DNA of 64,000 nt from Candidatus Edwardsbacteria bacterium (GCA_018821925.1 JAHJLF010000077.1:1-64000), one strand, 5' to 3'. Positions 43,809 to 53,011 are shown, counted from the stretch's first letter. The notes: generated by a model from the letters alone, not told the origin. Program-made: numbers and translations.

Positions 43809-44258
43809 ATGAAAAAGAACGGGTTTTCCCTGATTGAGTTGATGACGGTGATCATAATTATTGGCATTATGGCCGGACTGACCGTTCCCGGTATCATGAA
43901 AAATATACCGCACAGGAAACAGAAGGATGCCCGCAGCCAGCTGTTCGGCGAACTGCACCTGATCCGCCAGATGGCAATGGGCAAGGATGTTTTCTATTGC
44001 CTGGATGTTATCAGCAGCACCCAGTACCGGGTATTTGTCGATAATAGCCTTTCCCCTAACGGCCTTTATGATGGCGGGGAAACGATACTACGGACAGTGC
44101 AGCTGCCATCGGGCATAACCTTCTCCAACACCACTTTTTCGGTCGGTTTTCGGCCTACCGGAGTGCTGATAAATAACACTATCAACGCCCTGGCCATTCA
44201 AAACACCGTTGGCTCCAGAGATACCATCTACATCATGCAGTCGGGCAGTATCTTTTAA
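43809..44258 (+). CDS. Minor pilin, GspH/FimT-like
   Basis: 149 residues. Type III signal: MKKNG, cleavage, FSLIELMTVIIIIGIMAGLT with Glu5 of the mature protein. The rest is a beta-rich globular domain without cysteine pair. The FimT/GspH resemblance rests on size and on the long second strand region (GITFSNTTFSVGFRPTGVLI). It is processed by prepilin peptidase, whose gene is not in the window. First gene after the sigma-54 promoter; GGAGG lies seven bases upstream. Confidence 0.88.
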   Translation: MKKNGFSLIELMTVIIIIGIMAGLTVPGIMKNIPHRKQKDARSQLFGELHLIRQMAMGKDVFYCLDVISSTQYRVFVDNSLSPNGLYDGGETILRTVQLPSGITFSNTTFSVGFRPTGVLINNTINALAIQNTVGSRDTIYIMQSGSIF

Positions 44259-44282
44259 AATTTTAAGGGAGGTTGGGAAACC

Positions 44283-44648
44283 ATGAACAAGCATGGCATG
44301 TCACTTGTCGAACTGATGGTCTCCATTACCATATTATCCATAACTCTTTTGGGCATAGCGGCGCTTTTCCCACGGGGAATGGGACACACCACCCAGTCCC
44401 GGCTGCTGACTCAGGCTACCAACCTGGCCATGGAGAAGTCCGAGGAATTCGAAAGGATGCCCGCCACTCATGCCGACCTGACTTTGGGGGCCCATCAGGA
44501 AACCGTTGACGGATTTACCCGCGACTGGGTGATCACCAACGAAAACATCACCACCAAGATCAAACGGGCCGTCATCACGGTCACCTGGGTGGCCGGCGCC
44601 TCCACCATGAACAGCATCGGGACCACGGTTTTCCTGTACAAACCCTAA
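44283..44648 (+). CDS. Minor pilin, PilV-like
   Basis: 121 residues. Prepilin signal MNKHG then MSLVELMVSITILSITLLGI, with a short C-terminal domain (KRAVITVTWVAG). The residue after the cleavage glycine is Met instead of Phe, a known variation. The layout FimT-PilV-PilW-PilX mirrors the minor-pilin operons of type IV pili, where these proteins initiate the pilus tip. GGGAGG precedes the ATG. Confidence 0.85.
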   Translation: MNKHGMSLVELMVSITILSITLLGIAALFPRGMGHTTQSRLLTQATNLAMEKSEEFERMPATHADLTLGAHQETVDGFTRDWVITNENITTKIKRAVITVTWVAGASTMNSIGTTVFLYKP

Positions 44649-44671
44649 ACTTTTAAATACAGAGGTATGTC

Positions 44672-47600
44672 ATGAACAGAAAAGGGTTTTCTTTAGTCGA
44701 GCTGATGATTTCAGTGGTGGTGCTGGGGATTGTGATGGCAGCCGTAGTCACCATGATGATCAACAGCGACAAGGCCAAACGCAAGAATGAATCACTGATA
44801 GAGGCCCAGCAACAGGGTTCGGCGGCCATGGAGATGCTGGTCCGGGATATCCGCAGCGCCGGGTACGAAGTGGCCACCCTTAACGAACAGCCGATAATAG
44901 CCTACGCCATGCCGTTCGAGATCATATTCAACACCAATCTCAACCCATTTCCCGATAGTCTGGGCCTGAAACAGCCCCGGGCCTACGATCCGGGCATAAG
45001 CCCGCTGTGTCCCAATTATACCATCGGCGCCACTTTCACCGGAGGGGCCGAGACCTATCGCTACACCCTGGATTCCAACCACGACGGCATCTTCGGCGTG
45101 GCCGACCGCATCGATGATGCGGTGGAGCTGAGAACCCGAAATCCTGATGATTATGTGTTGATCCGCCAGACCTACGGCCGGATGGACGACAACACCAACA
45201 ATGTCTATCCCAACCGGAATTTCGATATCGCCCTGGTGAGGGGCCCGGTGGCGGCCGACGACCAGGATATCATCCCCATGTTCCAGTATTGGTACCGGGA
45301 TGTTGTCAGCAATGTGCTGGTGCTGTGGGGCGATACCGACGGAGACGAAGTGCTGACCGGGGTCGAGCGACTTTTCGCCAATCCCCCCCAGAACATTCTG
45401 ATGAGCATCGAGATGATAACCATCACCGTCACCACCGAGACCCGGATACCAGTGGACAGAAACCAGTACCGCCGGGTGGTGGTGTCCACCACCACCAATC
45501 TGGCCAATGTGCCCAACACCAAAGCCAAATACGGCATCACTGGCAAACTTAAGGATGAATCTGGCGGCGGCATCGCTGGAGGCAAGGTCTATCTAAGTAC
45601 CGGATCCATCCAGACCTCCAACGGCTCGGGGGATTATACCTTTGCGGTGGAGAACGGGATCTACGTAGTGACACCGGAGAAGCTGATAAACAGCGGCAGT
45701 TACTTTTATGTGCTGAAGAATCCCCAGGATTCGTCAGTGACGGTGGCCGACGCCGATGCGCCCAATGTCGATTTTCGCTATCAGAGCATCAGCAGCGGCG
45801 ACATGCGGGATGTAGGCGGCAAGGTCTACAACGATTCTATTGTTCCCATTGGCGTAACGCCAGGTGTGCCTCCGGCGCCCGACACCGACGAGCGCGGGAT
45901 AACCGGGGTGGTGGTGGCGGTAAAGGGAAAGCCGACCATTGCCGATTCCACCATCTTAAACATCAGCACCACCACCGATGCCCTCGGCGACTACCGGTTC
46001 ACCCTGCCTCAGGGCATCTATACGATTACCGAGATAGATTCCCCCGGCTATTATTCCACCACCCCCAATATCGTGGTGGACACCCTAGGCGCCACCGATA
46101 ATCTTAACGTAAATTTCGGCGATTCCCGCGCCGGCATGGGCACCATCAACATCAAGGTGTGGAATGACGCCGACAAGGACAGCACTTTGGACACCGGCGA
46201 ACCCGGACTGGGCAACGTCTTCTGCATGGTGGTCAACACCAACAACGGCGACCTGGCGGGATCCGGGCGGACCGATGCCAACGGAGACCTGGTTATCAAC
46301 CTGCCGGGCGACTCTTTATATACGGTGATGGAGATAGACCCCGATTCCATGATCTCCACCTGCGGTCTTTTCAGAGCGATAGGCTCCACCAGTTGGAGCG
46401 TCGCCAGTACCCTCAACCAGGTAGACAGCCTTTTTGTGCCCAAGGATTCCACCCGCTATGTGATGTTCGGCGACGTGGTGGGCTATGTGGCCATACCGCT
46501 GGGCCAGACCGAGCGGGTGCTGTCCATGATCCTGCCGGACCTGAGGGAATACCGGGAGCCCCCAGGGGATAGAAACAATCCGTTGTCCTATTCGGCCGAC
46601 CCGGATATCGTGCTGGGAACGGTCAATACCACCGGGGCGGTATCCAACCTGCTTGTATGGTATAACCGCTATCAGAGCTCTGCCACCCCGGCCAGCGCAT
46701 TGTTCCCGACAGCCTTCGATTCCTCCGCTAACCTTACCACCGACATTACCGCGTTGGCCGGCGGAGACATAAACTCCCATTTAGGCAGCACCACCGAGGA
46801 TGTCATCTGCGGGCTCAAGGAGAACGTGGGGGCTTTTAATATCTCGGTAGGCCGCACCCACGACGGCGGCCTGACTGGCGCGAACTTCAACCGGGACAAA
46901 GGGCTTATGAGGGATGCCGTCCTTAATTATGCCACATCTACCCCGGTGAGCAATACCTCGGTGCTGGCACTGGGCACCGGAAACCTCACCCCCACCACCC
47001 TAACGACGCTCCGTTTGGATTTTGCCGCCGGCACCAAAGTTGCCGACAACGAAGGGCGGGTGGAGATATGGAAGAGCAACAGCGCCACCAATAACCCCCC
47101 CACTTTTACTTTGGACACCGTGATCGCCACCGCCGGCGGCGGGACCCCGCTAGGCGAGGTCCGAGCCCTGCTCCTGATGGATGTGGTGGATAGCACCGGC
47201 ACTTTGGGCAGCGATCTGCCCAACAATTACCAGGACCTGATAATCGCCACCAAGACCGGAAGTTTCCCCACCTACACCGGGCAGTTGGTCATCTACCGCC
47301 GGGCCGGGTTAAACAAACGCTTCATCCACCAGGCGACCTATAACATCAGCGACGGATACATAAACGCGCTGGGGACCTATCGCTCCCGCGGCACCAGCTT
47401 TCCCAACGACATAATCTGCGGACTGAGGACCAACGGATCCACGGTGGACGACTACAAGGGCCGGCTGTCCCTGTGGTACAACAACAATGACGGCACCTTC
47501 GGCTCGACCGGAGCGCCCAACGTCTCCCGGGTGACCGAGGGTGAGGTGCTGTGCCTGAGCGCCAACAATCTTAACATAGATTACATGATTGATGTGGCGG

Positions 47601-47836
47601 TGGGCCTTAAGTTCGGCGAATATACCGGAGGCACCCGCTTCTACTACAACACCAGCGGCAGCCTGGCCCTGGCCGGCTCCGATCCCTCCGGCGGCAAGTA
47701 CACCGGCGAGGTGGTGACCATCCGCTCCAAAACCCTCCGGCCCTATACCACCAAGGTCGACGTGGTGGTCGGCGAGCGGTTCCTGTCGGGCGGCGTGGGC
47801 TATGGAAGAGTAATCATCTACCATCATAAATATTAA
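44672..47836 (+). CDS. Giant PilW-like minor pilin with Cna/SdrD-like and propeller-like domains
   Basis: 1054 residues. Prepilin signal MNRKG, then FSLVELMISVVVLGIVMAAV, and a PilW-like globular part to about 285. Two carboxypeptidase-regulatory/Cna-B-like modules follow (YGITGKLKDESGGGIAGGKV; TDALGDYRFTLPQGIYTITE), then an SdrD-like module (INIKVWNDADKDSTLDTGEP). From about 620 to the end, roughly seven FG-GAP/VCBS-like units repeat the pattern D-(I/V)-(I/V)-x-G...G-x-(L/V)-x-(I/V)-(W/Y), for example NDIICGLRTNG and KVDVVVGERF. Ordinary PilW proteins are about 200-350 residues. The extra part plausibly replaces a PilY1-type tip adhesin. Confidence 0.87.
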   Translation: MNRKGFSLVELMISVVVLGIVMAAVVTMMINSDKAKRKNESLIEAQQQGSAAMEMLVRDIRSAGYEVATLNEQPIIAYAMPFEIIFNTNLNPFPDSLGLKQPRAYDPGISPLCPNYTIGATFTGGAETYRYTLDSNHDGIFGVADRIDDAVELRTRNPDDYVLIRQTYGRMDDNTNNVYPNRNFDIALVRGPVAADDQDIIPMFQYWYRDVVSNVLVLWGDTDGDEVLTGVERLFANPPQNILMSIEMITITVTTETRIPVDRNQYRRVVVSTTTNLANVPNTKAKYGITGKLKDESGGGIAGGKVYLSTGSIQTSNGSGDYTFAVENGIYVVTPEKLINSGSYFYVLKNPQDSSVTVADADAPNVDFRYQSISSGDMRDVGGKVYNDSIVPIGVTPGVPPAPDTDERGITGVVVAVKGKPTIADSTILNISTTTDALGDYRFTLPQGIYTITEIDSPGYYSTTPNIVVDTLGATDNLNVNFGDSRAGMGTINIKVWNDADKDSTLDTGEPGLGNVFCMVVNTNNGDLAGSGRTDANGDLVINLPGDSLYTVMEIDPDSMISTCGLFRAIGSTSWSVASTLNQVDSLFVPKDSTRYVMFGDVVGYVAIPLGQTERVLSMILPDLREYREPPGDRNNPLSYSADPDIVLGTVNTTGAVSNLLVWYNRYQSSATPASALFPTAFDSSANLTTDITALAGGDINSHLGSTTEDVICGLKENVGAFNISVGRTHDGGLTGANFNRDKGLMRDAVLNYATSTPVSNTSVLALGTGNLTPTTLTTLRLDFAAGTKVADNEGRVEIWKSNSATNNPPTFTLDTVIATAGGGTPLGEVRALLLMDVVDSTGTLGSDLPNNYQDLIIATKTGSFPTYTGQLVIYRRAGLNKRFIHQATYNISDGYINALGTYRSRGTSFPNDIICGLRTNGSTVDDYKGRLSLWYNNNDGTFGSTGAPNVSRVTEGEVLCLSANNLNIDYMIDVAVGLKFGEYTGGTRFYYNTSGSLALAGSDPSGGKYTGEVVTIRSKTLRPYTTKVDVVVGERFLSGGVGYGRVIIYHHKY

Positions 47837-47850
47837 AGAGGACAAAAGCC

Positions 47851-49206
47851 ATGAAACGGATAAAAAATCAAAAGGGGGTGGCCCTGGTGCTGTCGCTGAT
47901 GGTCATCTTGGTGCTGTCGGTGATGGCCAGCGGGCTGATGTTCAACATCATCAACGAAAAAACCATCACCGCCAACCGGATGCGCAGTTCCCAGGCACTG
48001 TTGCTGTCCAAAGCCGGCACCTCGGAGGCCATCGCCCGGCTGTCGCAGCAGCCTGGCACCACTTGGGGCATCGCCCAGGATATCTCCAGCGGCTCCCTTA
48101 ACCCCGAGTGGCGCTGCTACATCACCCTGGATGCCGGCGGCTCACCCGAAGGTCCCATCGTTTACGCGCAGACCCTGCAGACCGGGACCGCGCTTCAGTA
48201 CAGCACCAACCGCAACGCTTTGGGCGACACCTTCTCCACCCTGCAGGTACGCTACAAGAGGATCGATCTGAACGGCGACGGCGCCATCACCAACGACGAG
48301 GTGTACTTTTATGACTACAAGCGGGAGATGGTGGTGCTGGGCAGGACGAGTCCCACTCCGGTTGACGCCTATCCGATATGGGAGATCATCTCCACCGGGC
48401 GGGTGGGCAATTCGCGCCGGACCATGGTGACCGAGGTCAGCGTGCCCAGTTTTAACACCCGGACCAGGGCCGGATTAAGCAGCAAGGCACCGGTTACCGG
48501 AAACGGCAATGCCGACGTCTGCGGACATGACCATCCGCAGACCACCCCCTATAATTTAAGCCCGCCCAACTGCTTTACCCTGACTACCGCCCAGCCCCAT
48601 GGCTGGCACGTAGCAGCCGAGGACTCGCACGGCATAGCGGCCAACAGTTTTGCCAATCTCGCCCCCAAAGCCACCTGCACCCAGGCCGGCTGCTTGCCCG
48701 GGATAGAGACCAACGCTACATTTGATAATGTCGGCGCCAACCGCAAGGCCTGGGGCAATCCCGATGTTGTTGAAAACTCCACCTCGCCCATCTATCCGAT
48801 ATGGGAGATGCTGGGAATGGAAGAGACGGCCTGCAAGAACCTGCCCTGGGGCAATAATATGTATCCGGTTACAGGCCTGGTGCGGGTGGGGTCCCCCGGC
48901 ACTACCACCATGTATGCCGGGGGCGGCTCCGGGCTGCAGCATGACGGCATCCTGTGGGTCCTGGGAAACCTGCATTCCGCCTCAAACATATCGTTCAAGG
49001 GCTTGATCTACATCGAGGGCAATTATCAGTCCGGCGGCACCACCTGGGTGCTGGGGGGTATCGTGGTGCAGGGCGCCACCCAGACCTCCATCACCGGCAG
49101 CATCGATGTGCTCTATTCCAGCCAGACCTTGGCCCGGGTGTCCCGGCTGGCCAATGCCGCCGGGATGGTGGTGCTTAGCCAACGTGAGGTTGACCAAAAA
49201 TTTTAA
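47851..49206 (+). CDS. PilX-like pilus assembly protein
   Basis: 451 residues. The N-terminus KRIKNQKGVALVLSLMVILV, continuing LSVMASGLMFNIINEK, is the PilX_N type: prepilin-like hydrophobic helix without the Glu5. A long beta-rich domain follows with several cysteines (ADVCGHDHPQ, ATCTQAGCLPG) and a C-terminal right-handed-helix-like region (GILWVLGNLHSASNISFKG; GNYQSGGTTWVLGGIVVQGA). PilX is longer than the usual 150-250 residues, like PilW in this operon. Last gene before a strong terminator. Confidence 0.85.
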   Translation: MKRIKNQKGVALVLSLMVILVLSVMASGLMFNIINEKTITANRMRSSQALLLSKAGTSEAIARLSQQPGTTWGIAQDISSGSLNPEWRCYITLDAGGSPEGPIVYAQTLQTGTALQYSTNRNALGDTFSTLQVRYKRIDLNGDGAITNDEVYFYDYKREMVVLGRTSPTPVDAYPIWEIISTGRVGNSRRTMVTEVSVPSFNTRTRAGLSSKAPVTGNGNADVCGHDHPQTTPYNLSPPNCFTLTTAQPHGWHVAAEDSHGIAANSFANLAPKATCTQAGCLPGIETNATFDNVGANRKAWGNPDVVENSTSPIYPIWEMLGMEETACKNLPWGNNMYPVTGLVRVGSPGTTTMYAGGGSGLQHDGILWVLGNLHSASNISFKGLIYIEGNYQSGGTTWVLGGIVVQGATQTSITGSIDVLYSSQTLARVSRLANAAGMVVLSQREVDQKF

Positions 49207-49216
49207 ACAGCTTCCT

Positions 49217-49259
49217 CAAAAAAGGTGATTTCCAGCTTGCTGGAAGTCGCCTTTTTTAT
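49217..49259 (+). terminator. Terminator of the minor-pilin operon
   Basis: AAAAAAGGTGATTTCCAGC-TTGC-TGGAAGTCGCCTTTTTT; the stem has an A:C mismatch but is long, and the T run is clear. Confidence 0.88.
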
Positions 49260-49288
49260 TTGACTTTTATTTGATAGTGTCTTATACT
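49260..49288 (+). promoter_or_regulatory. Promoter upstream of the RnfC-like gene
   Basis: TTGACT (49260-49265), 17-base spacer, TATACT (49283-49288). Transcription from here would give a leader of about 230 bases that includes the palindromic element at 49374-49487. Confidence 0.7.
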
Positions 49289-49373
49289 TAACAAGTTAGT
49301 TTTAGTGTAACTTACGAAACCAGTCGCGGTGAAAACGTTTTGATTGCCAACTTTAATATTTTATGATTTTTGT

Positions 49374-49487
49374 GGCCTGCCTATGCCGTCCGCTTACGCT
49401 TTATATTATGGCTTCCGCGAGTGCCATAGCTTTAGCGGAGGCACTAACTACGCTTGGCATAAAAGCACGGCTTCGTGCAGGCAGGCC
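49374..49487. repeat. Palindromic element F (GGCCTGCC ends)
   Basis: Starts GGCCTGCC and ends GGCAGGCC, with inner complementary patches (TTATGGCTTCCGCGAGTGCC / GCACGGCTTCGTGC). It occupies most of the 318-base gap between the pilX-like gene and the RnfC-like gene. A 78-codon open frame across it (49344-49580) has no coding features and is rejected. Confidence 0.7.
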
Positions 49488-49524
49488 GATCAAGGAAATG
49501 ATTATGCAAGTATCAAGTATATAG

Positions 49525-50754
49525 ATGAAAAATTCCATCACCGGCGGCTGGCATTGGCCGGCCAAAATGTTCTGCTATAAAAAGCCCATAGAAAATTCCG
49601 ACCGGCCGGATTTTCTGACCATACCCCTGTGGCGGGGCGGCAAGGCCTCGGTTTTCCCCGGGGACTGGGTCCATGCCTACGATGCCATCGGCTATAATTC
49701 AAAGGGCCTTCCGGTTTATGCCCCGCTGGCCGGGCAGGTGGAGAGAGTGGAGGACTTTCTCGATCTGGTGGCCCGGCCCAAGAATTTTGATTTCCCCCGG
49801 CTGACGATTTATCTGCAGGTGTCGGAGGCCCAGCATCAGCCGAATGTTGTGCTGGAGCCGTTTCCCAATTACTGGGAGAAGACACGGGGCGATCTGGGCC
49901 ATCGGATATGGGAGGCCGGGATCAGGGATCTGCAGGAACCGCCGGATATAGGCCTACTGATATTCAACGGCCTGAGCCTGGAGCCGCCGGTATCAGGCAA
50001 TATCCGCCTGTTGCGGGAGGTCCCGGAGAAACTGATAGAGGGAATGCGGGTCCTGATGCAGGTTCACCGTTCGGTGCGGGGGAGGGTGGTCATTTCCTCC
50101 GACATGCCGGATCTGATAGAGCGGATGAAGGTGCTGTTGACCAGCGCGGTGAATATATCGGTGGATATCGTGGAGCCCAAATATCCCCAGGGTCATATGA
50201 GCCTGCTGAAGGATAATTTCCCCGGATCCGCCAGCTCCCGGGTCTACGGCCTGGAGGAGGTGTGGAACATCCGGCAGGCGGTGATCGAGGGATTGCCGAT
50301 GGTCTCCAAACTGTGCACCGTCTGGGACCAGACCTCCGGGCAGTCGGCCAATGTCCGCCTACCGCTGGGTATAAACATGGAGCAGATATTCAAGCGCGAC
50401 CTGTCGCGCTACCGCAAGATCAAGCTGATCCTGGGCGGGCTGATGACCGGGCAGAGCTATTACAGCCCGAAGATGCCGGTGACCCCGGACACCGACGGGG
50501 TGATCATGATGAAGGACGACGTTTCCTGGGAGAACAACCTATGCAGCAACTGCGGGGAATGCTCCAACATCTGCCCCCGGAACCTAAGCCCCCACTGTCT
50601 CTATGCCGCGGTCGGCAGCGGCGAAAGGAACAAATATTCCGCCCTGGGCCTGGGGACATGCCTGGAGTGCGGGCTGTGCAGCTTCGTCTGCCCGTCGCGA
50701 ATTCATCTGCTGCATCAGATCAAGGTAGGCAAAACGATGATGAAGGGCAGTTGA
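49525..50754 (+). CDS. RnfC-like iron-sulfur protein
   Basis: 409 residues. The N-terminal part has RnfC features (GGKASVFPGDWVHAYDAIGY, GLPVYAPLAGQVERVEDFLD). The central part corresponds to the NADH/FMN domain but lacks the usual glycine-rich GGAAYPTG-type motif in clear form. The C-terminus carries two [4Fe-4S] sites, CSNCGECSNICPRN and CLECGLCSFVCPSR. It resembles RnfC in order and length. An RnfD-like gene follows, but RnfA, B, E and G are absent here. Membrane-associated electron transfer is inferred; the electron donor is unknown. Confidence 0.8.
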   Translation: MKNSITGGWHWPAKMFCYKKPIENSDRPDFLTIPLWRGGKASVFPGDWVHAYDAIGYNSKGLPVYAPLAGQVERVEDFLDLVARPKNFDFPRLTIYLQVSEAQHQPNVVLEPFPNYWEKTRGDLGHRIWEAGIRDLQEPPDIGLLIFNGLSLEPPVSGNIRLLREVPEKLIEGMRVLMQVHRSVRGRVVISSDMPDLIERMKVLLTSAVNISVDIVEPKYPQGHMSLLKDNFPGSASSRVYGLEEVWNIRQAVIEGLPMVSKLCTVWDQTSGQSANVRLPLGINMEQIFKRDLSRYRKIKLILGGLMTGQSYYSPKMPVTPDTDGVIMMKDDVSWENNLCSNCGECSNICPRNLSPHCLYAAVGSGERNKYSALGLGTCLECGLCSFVCPSRIHLLHQIKVGKTMMKGS

Positions 50755-50794
50755 CGCGGCAGTGTCTCTCGGGGAGGGTTATCCAGGCTTGGAT

Positions 50795-50842
50795 TCCCGT
50801 CGGAGTTTATCCCGCACCGTGATGCGGGACGGGAATGACACG
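50795..50842 (+). repeat. Dispersed repeat C, copy 2
   Basis: GGATTCCCGTCGGAGTTTAT, then a hairpin CCCGCACCGTGATGCGGG and GGGAATGACA. It matches 3921-3964 in reverse and 59432-59482. Its right flank TATTTATTCGTCGGAGCTATAA resembles 59489-59510. Confidence 0.8.
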
Positions 50843-50889
50843 TTGCGATATTTATTCGTCGGAGCTATAACCAAAAGGAACTGATTTTG

Positions 50890-51780
50890 ATGTTCAACGT
50901 ATCGTTGTGGCCCCATATTCGTACCCGCTTTGACTGGAAACAGCTGGGCTTCCGCAGATTCATTGCCCTGCTGCCGCTGGCCGGCTTCGGCCTCTACCTT
51001 TGGGGATGGGGCTTGGCATCATCGCTGTTGTTGTCCCTGTTCCTGGGGTTGGTCTGGCACATCTATGCTTTAAAAAAAGGCCGCCGGAAAAGAACGGATT
51101 TTTGGTTCGTCAATGATGCCATCCTGATAAACCTTATGATGCCGGCAGGCATCGGCTGCTTGATCCCGGCCGGACTGACGGTGGTCTGCGGGATGCTGCG
51201 AACCTACGTCAGGGATCGGGAGTACGCCTATCCCCTGAACTTTCCCCTGGTGCTGGCGCTGCTGGTCCTGGCGGCGGGCAATTATTTCGGCGGGGAAACA
51301 AGCCTAAACAACTTCATCGGGCGGGGGGCCGTTTTTAGCGGCCGGTTGTATTTCCTTTCCGGGTGGCTGCCGGTAGGGCTGACGGTTCTGTTCTCGTTTT
51401 TATTCCTCAACCGGCTTTACAAATGGAGAATATTGCTGGCCGGTCTGTTGATGCCCCTGACCTTTCTTTATCTGCAATACCGGGCTTACGGGGGGCTGGA
51501 AATATTCCAATTGTCATGGATGGTCAACCTTTTTCTGTTTTCGCTGGGGGTGCTGGGCGCCGACCATATGTCAACCCCGGCCAGGCACTGGGGGCAGTAT
51601 TGGTACGGAATGCTCTGCGGCATCCTGATATTCCTGTTCTCTTTAAAGGGGCTGATGCTGGAGGGGATTCTGTTCGCTCCGGTCATTGCCGGACTGGCCA
51701 CGCCCCTGCTGGACAAGCTGGGCGGGGTGGCTTTGCGCCCGGCCGAAACATTCAACCTGCCAGGAGATTCCGGGGTTTGA
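50890..51780 (+). CDS. RnfD/NqrB-like membrane protein
   Basis: 296 residues with about eight to nine hydrophobic segments. FWFVNDAILINLMMPAGIGC recalls the RnfD/NqrB N-terminal half; the SGAT-type FMN-threonine motif of RnfD is not obvious, and NFIGRGAVFSG occupies roughly that place. If the flavin site is absent, the protein may only anchor the RnfC-like subunit. ATG 50890 is chosen over TTG 50887. It shares orientation with 49525 but is separated by a dispersed repeat. Confidence 0.72.
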   Translation: MFNVSLWPHIRTRFDWKQLGFRRFIALLPLAGFGLYLWGWGLASSLLLSLFLGLVWHIYALKKGRRKRTDFWFVNDAILINLMMPAGIGCLIPAGLTVVCGMLRTYVRDREYAYPLNFPLVLALLVLAAGNYFGGETSLNNFIGRGAVFSGRLYFLSGWLPVGLTVLFSFLFLNRLYKWRILLAGLLMPLTFLYLQYRAYGGLEIFQLSWMVNLFLFSLGVLGADHMSTPARHWGQYWYGMLCGILIFLFSLKGLMLEGILFAPVIAGLATPLLDKLGGVALRPAETFNLPGDSGV

Positions 51781-51805
51781 CCAACCCAAAACGATATGCT
51801 AAAAT
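51777..51805 (+). promoter_or_regulatory. recA promoter
   Basis: TTGACC (51777-51782, overlapping the previous stop codon), 17-base spacer, TAAAAT (51800-51805). Transcription would start near 51812. Confidence 0.75.
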
Positions 51806-51812
51806 AAATTAA

Positions 51813-51829
51813 AATAGGTTAAACCTATT
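51813..51829. promoter_or_regulatory. 17-bp palindrome at the recA transcription start, candidate SOS operator
   Basis: AATAGGTTAAACCTATT, a perfect palindrome around a central A, placed from about +1 to +18 between promoter and ribosome binding site. This is where a LexA-type repressor would act. It does not match the LexA boxes I know from Proteobacteria or Firmicutes. Confidence 0.55.
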
Positions 51830-51849
51830 ATTTTGAGAGGAGTATGAAA

Positions 51850-52917
51850 ATGGCAGAGGGCGAAAAAGCAAAAGCCTTGGATCTGGCAGTATCGCAGATC
51901 GAAAAACAGTTCGGCAAGGGCGCCATAATGAAATGGGGCAGCCGCGACGCCGGGGTCAATGTGGAGGTGATATCCACCGGCTCCATATCGCTGGACTATG
52001 CCCTGGGGGTGGGCGGCGTGCCCCGCGGCAGGGTGGTGGAGATATACGGCCCGGAGGCCTCGGGCAAGACCACCCTGGCCCTGTCCATAGTGGCCCAGGC
52101 CCAGAAGAATGGCGGCACCGCCGCCTATATAGACGCCGAGCATGCCCTGGATTCCAAATACGCCCGGGCCATGGGGGTGGACGTGGACAATCTGCTGATC
52201 TCCCAGCCGGACACCGGCGAGGACGCTTTGGAGATCACCGAGACCCTGGTCCGCAGCAACGCCATGGATGTGATCGTGATCGATTCGGTGGCGGCCCTGG
52301 TGCCCAAGGCCGAGATCGAGGGGGACATGGGCGATTCCCACATGGGCCTGCAGGCCCGGCTGATGTCCCAGGCCCTGCGCAAACTGACGGCGGTGGCCAA
52401 CCGCTCCAAGACCTGCATCGTATTCATCAACCAGATCCGGATGAAGATCGGGGTGATGTTCGGCAACCCCGAGACCACCCCGGGCGGCCTGGCCCTGAAA
52501 TTTCATTCCTCGGTCAGGATGGACATCCGCCGGATAGAGACCATCAAGCAGGGCGACCAGATGATCGGCAACCGGGTGAGGGTAAAGGTGGTCAAGAACA
52601 AGATGGCGCCGCCCTTCCGGAACACTGAATTCGAGATCATCTTTGGAGAGGGCATCTCCTACGCCGGAGACCTGATGGACCTGGCGGTGGAGAACAACGT
52701 CATCGAGAAAGCCGGGGCCTGGTTCTCCTACCAGGGCGAACGGCTGGGGCAGGGCCGGGACAACATCAAGACCATGCTCAAGCAGAATCCCGATCTGTTG
52801 CAGAAGATAGAGATCGAACTTAAGGCCAAGCTCAATCAGCCGGCCGGGCAGAAGACAGAAGATAAGGACCCGGAGAAAGAGGAGAAGGAAGAGCCCAAGA
52901 AGCGGGGGCGGAAATAA
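51850..52917 (+). CDS. recA: Recombinase A
   Basis: 355 residues. RecA forms filaments on single-stranded DNA for homologous recombination and triggers the SOS response. Walker [19 protein letters not shown], Walker [21 protein letters not shown] and the L2 loop region [20 protein letters not shown] are intact. The acidic C-terminal tail ([13 protein letters not shown]) is normal. ATG 51850 is preferred over 51844 because GGAG at 51839 is then correctly spaced and the N-terminus [20 protein letters not shown] matches the family. recX lies downstream. Confidence 0.97.
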   Translation: MAEGEKAKALDLAVSQIEKQFGKGAIMKWGSRDAGVNVEVISTGSISLDYALGVGGVPRGRVVEIYGPEASGKTTLALSIVAQAQKNGGTAAYIDAEHALDSKYARAMGVDVDNLLISQPDTGEDALEITETLVRSNAMDVIVIDSVAALVPKAEIEGDMGDSHMGLQARLMSQALRKLTAVANRSKTCIVFINQIRMKIGVMFGNPETTPGGLALKFHSSVRMDIRRIETIKQGDQMIGNRVRVKVVKNKMAPPFRNTEFEIIFGEGISYAGDLMDLAVENNVIEKAGAWFSYQGERLGQGRDNIKTMLKQNPDLLQKIEIELKAKLNQPAGQKTEDKDPEKEEKEEPKKRGRK

Positions 52918-53011
52918 ATCGTACGATTGTTATGCTTAGAGATACGAGGACCATACGATTGTCAAACAATGGTATGACGACAGTGTCACTACCGTATCGC
53001 AACGTTAAATA

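Noticed and set aside
49344-49580. 78-codon open frame upstream of the RnfC-like gene
   Set aside because: It lies on palindromic element F and has no coding signature.
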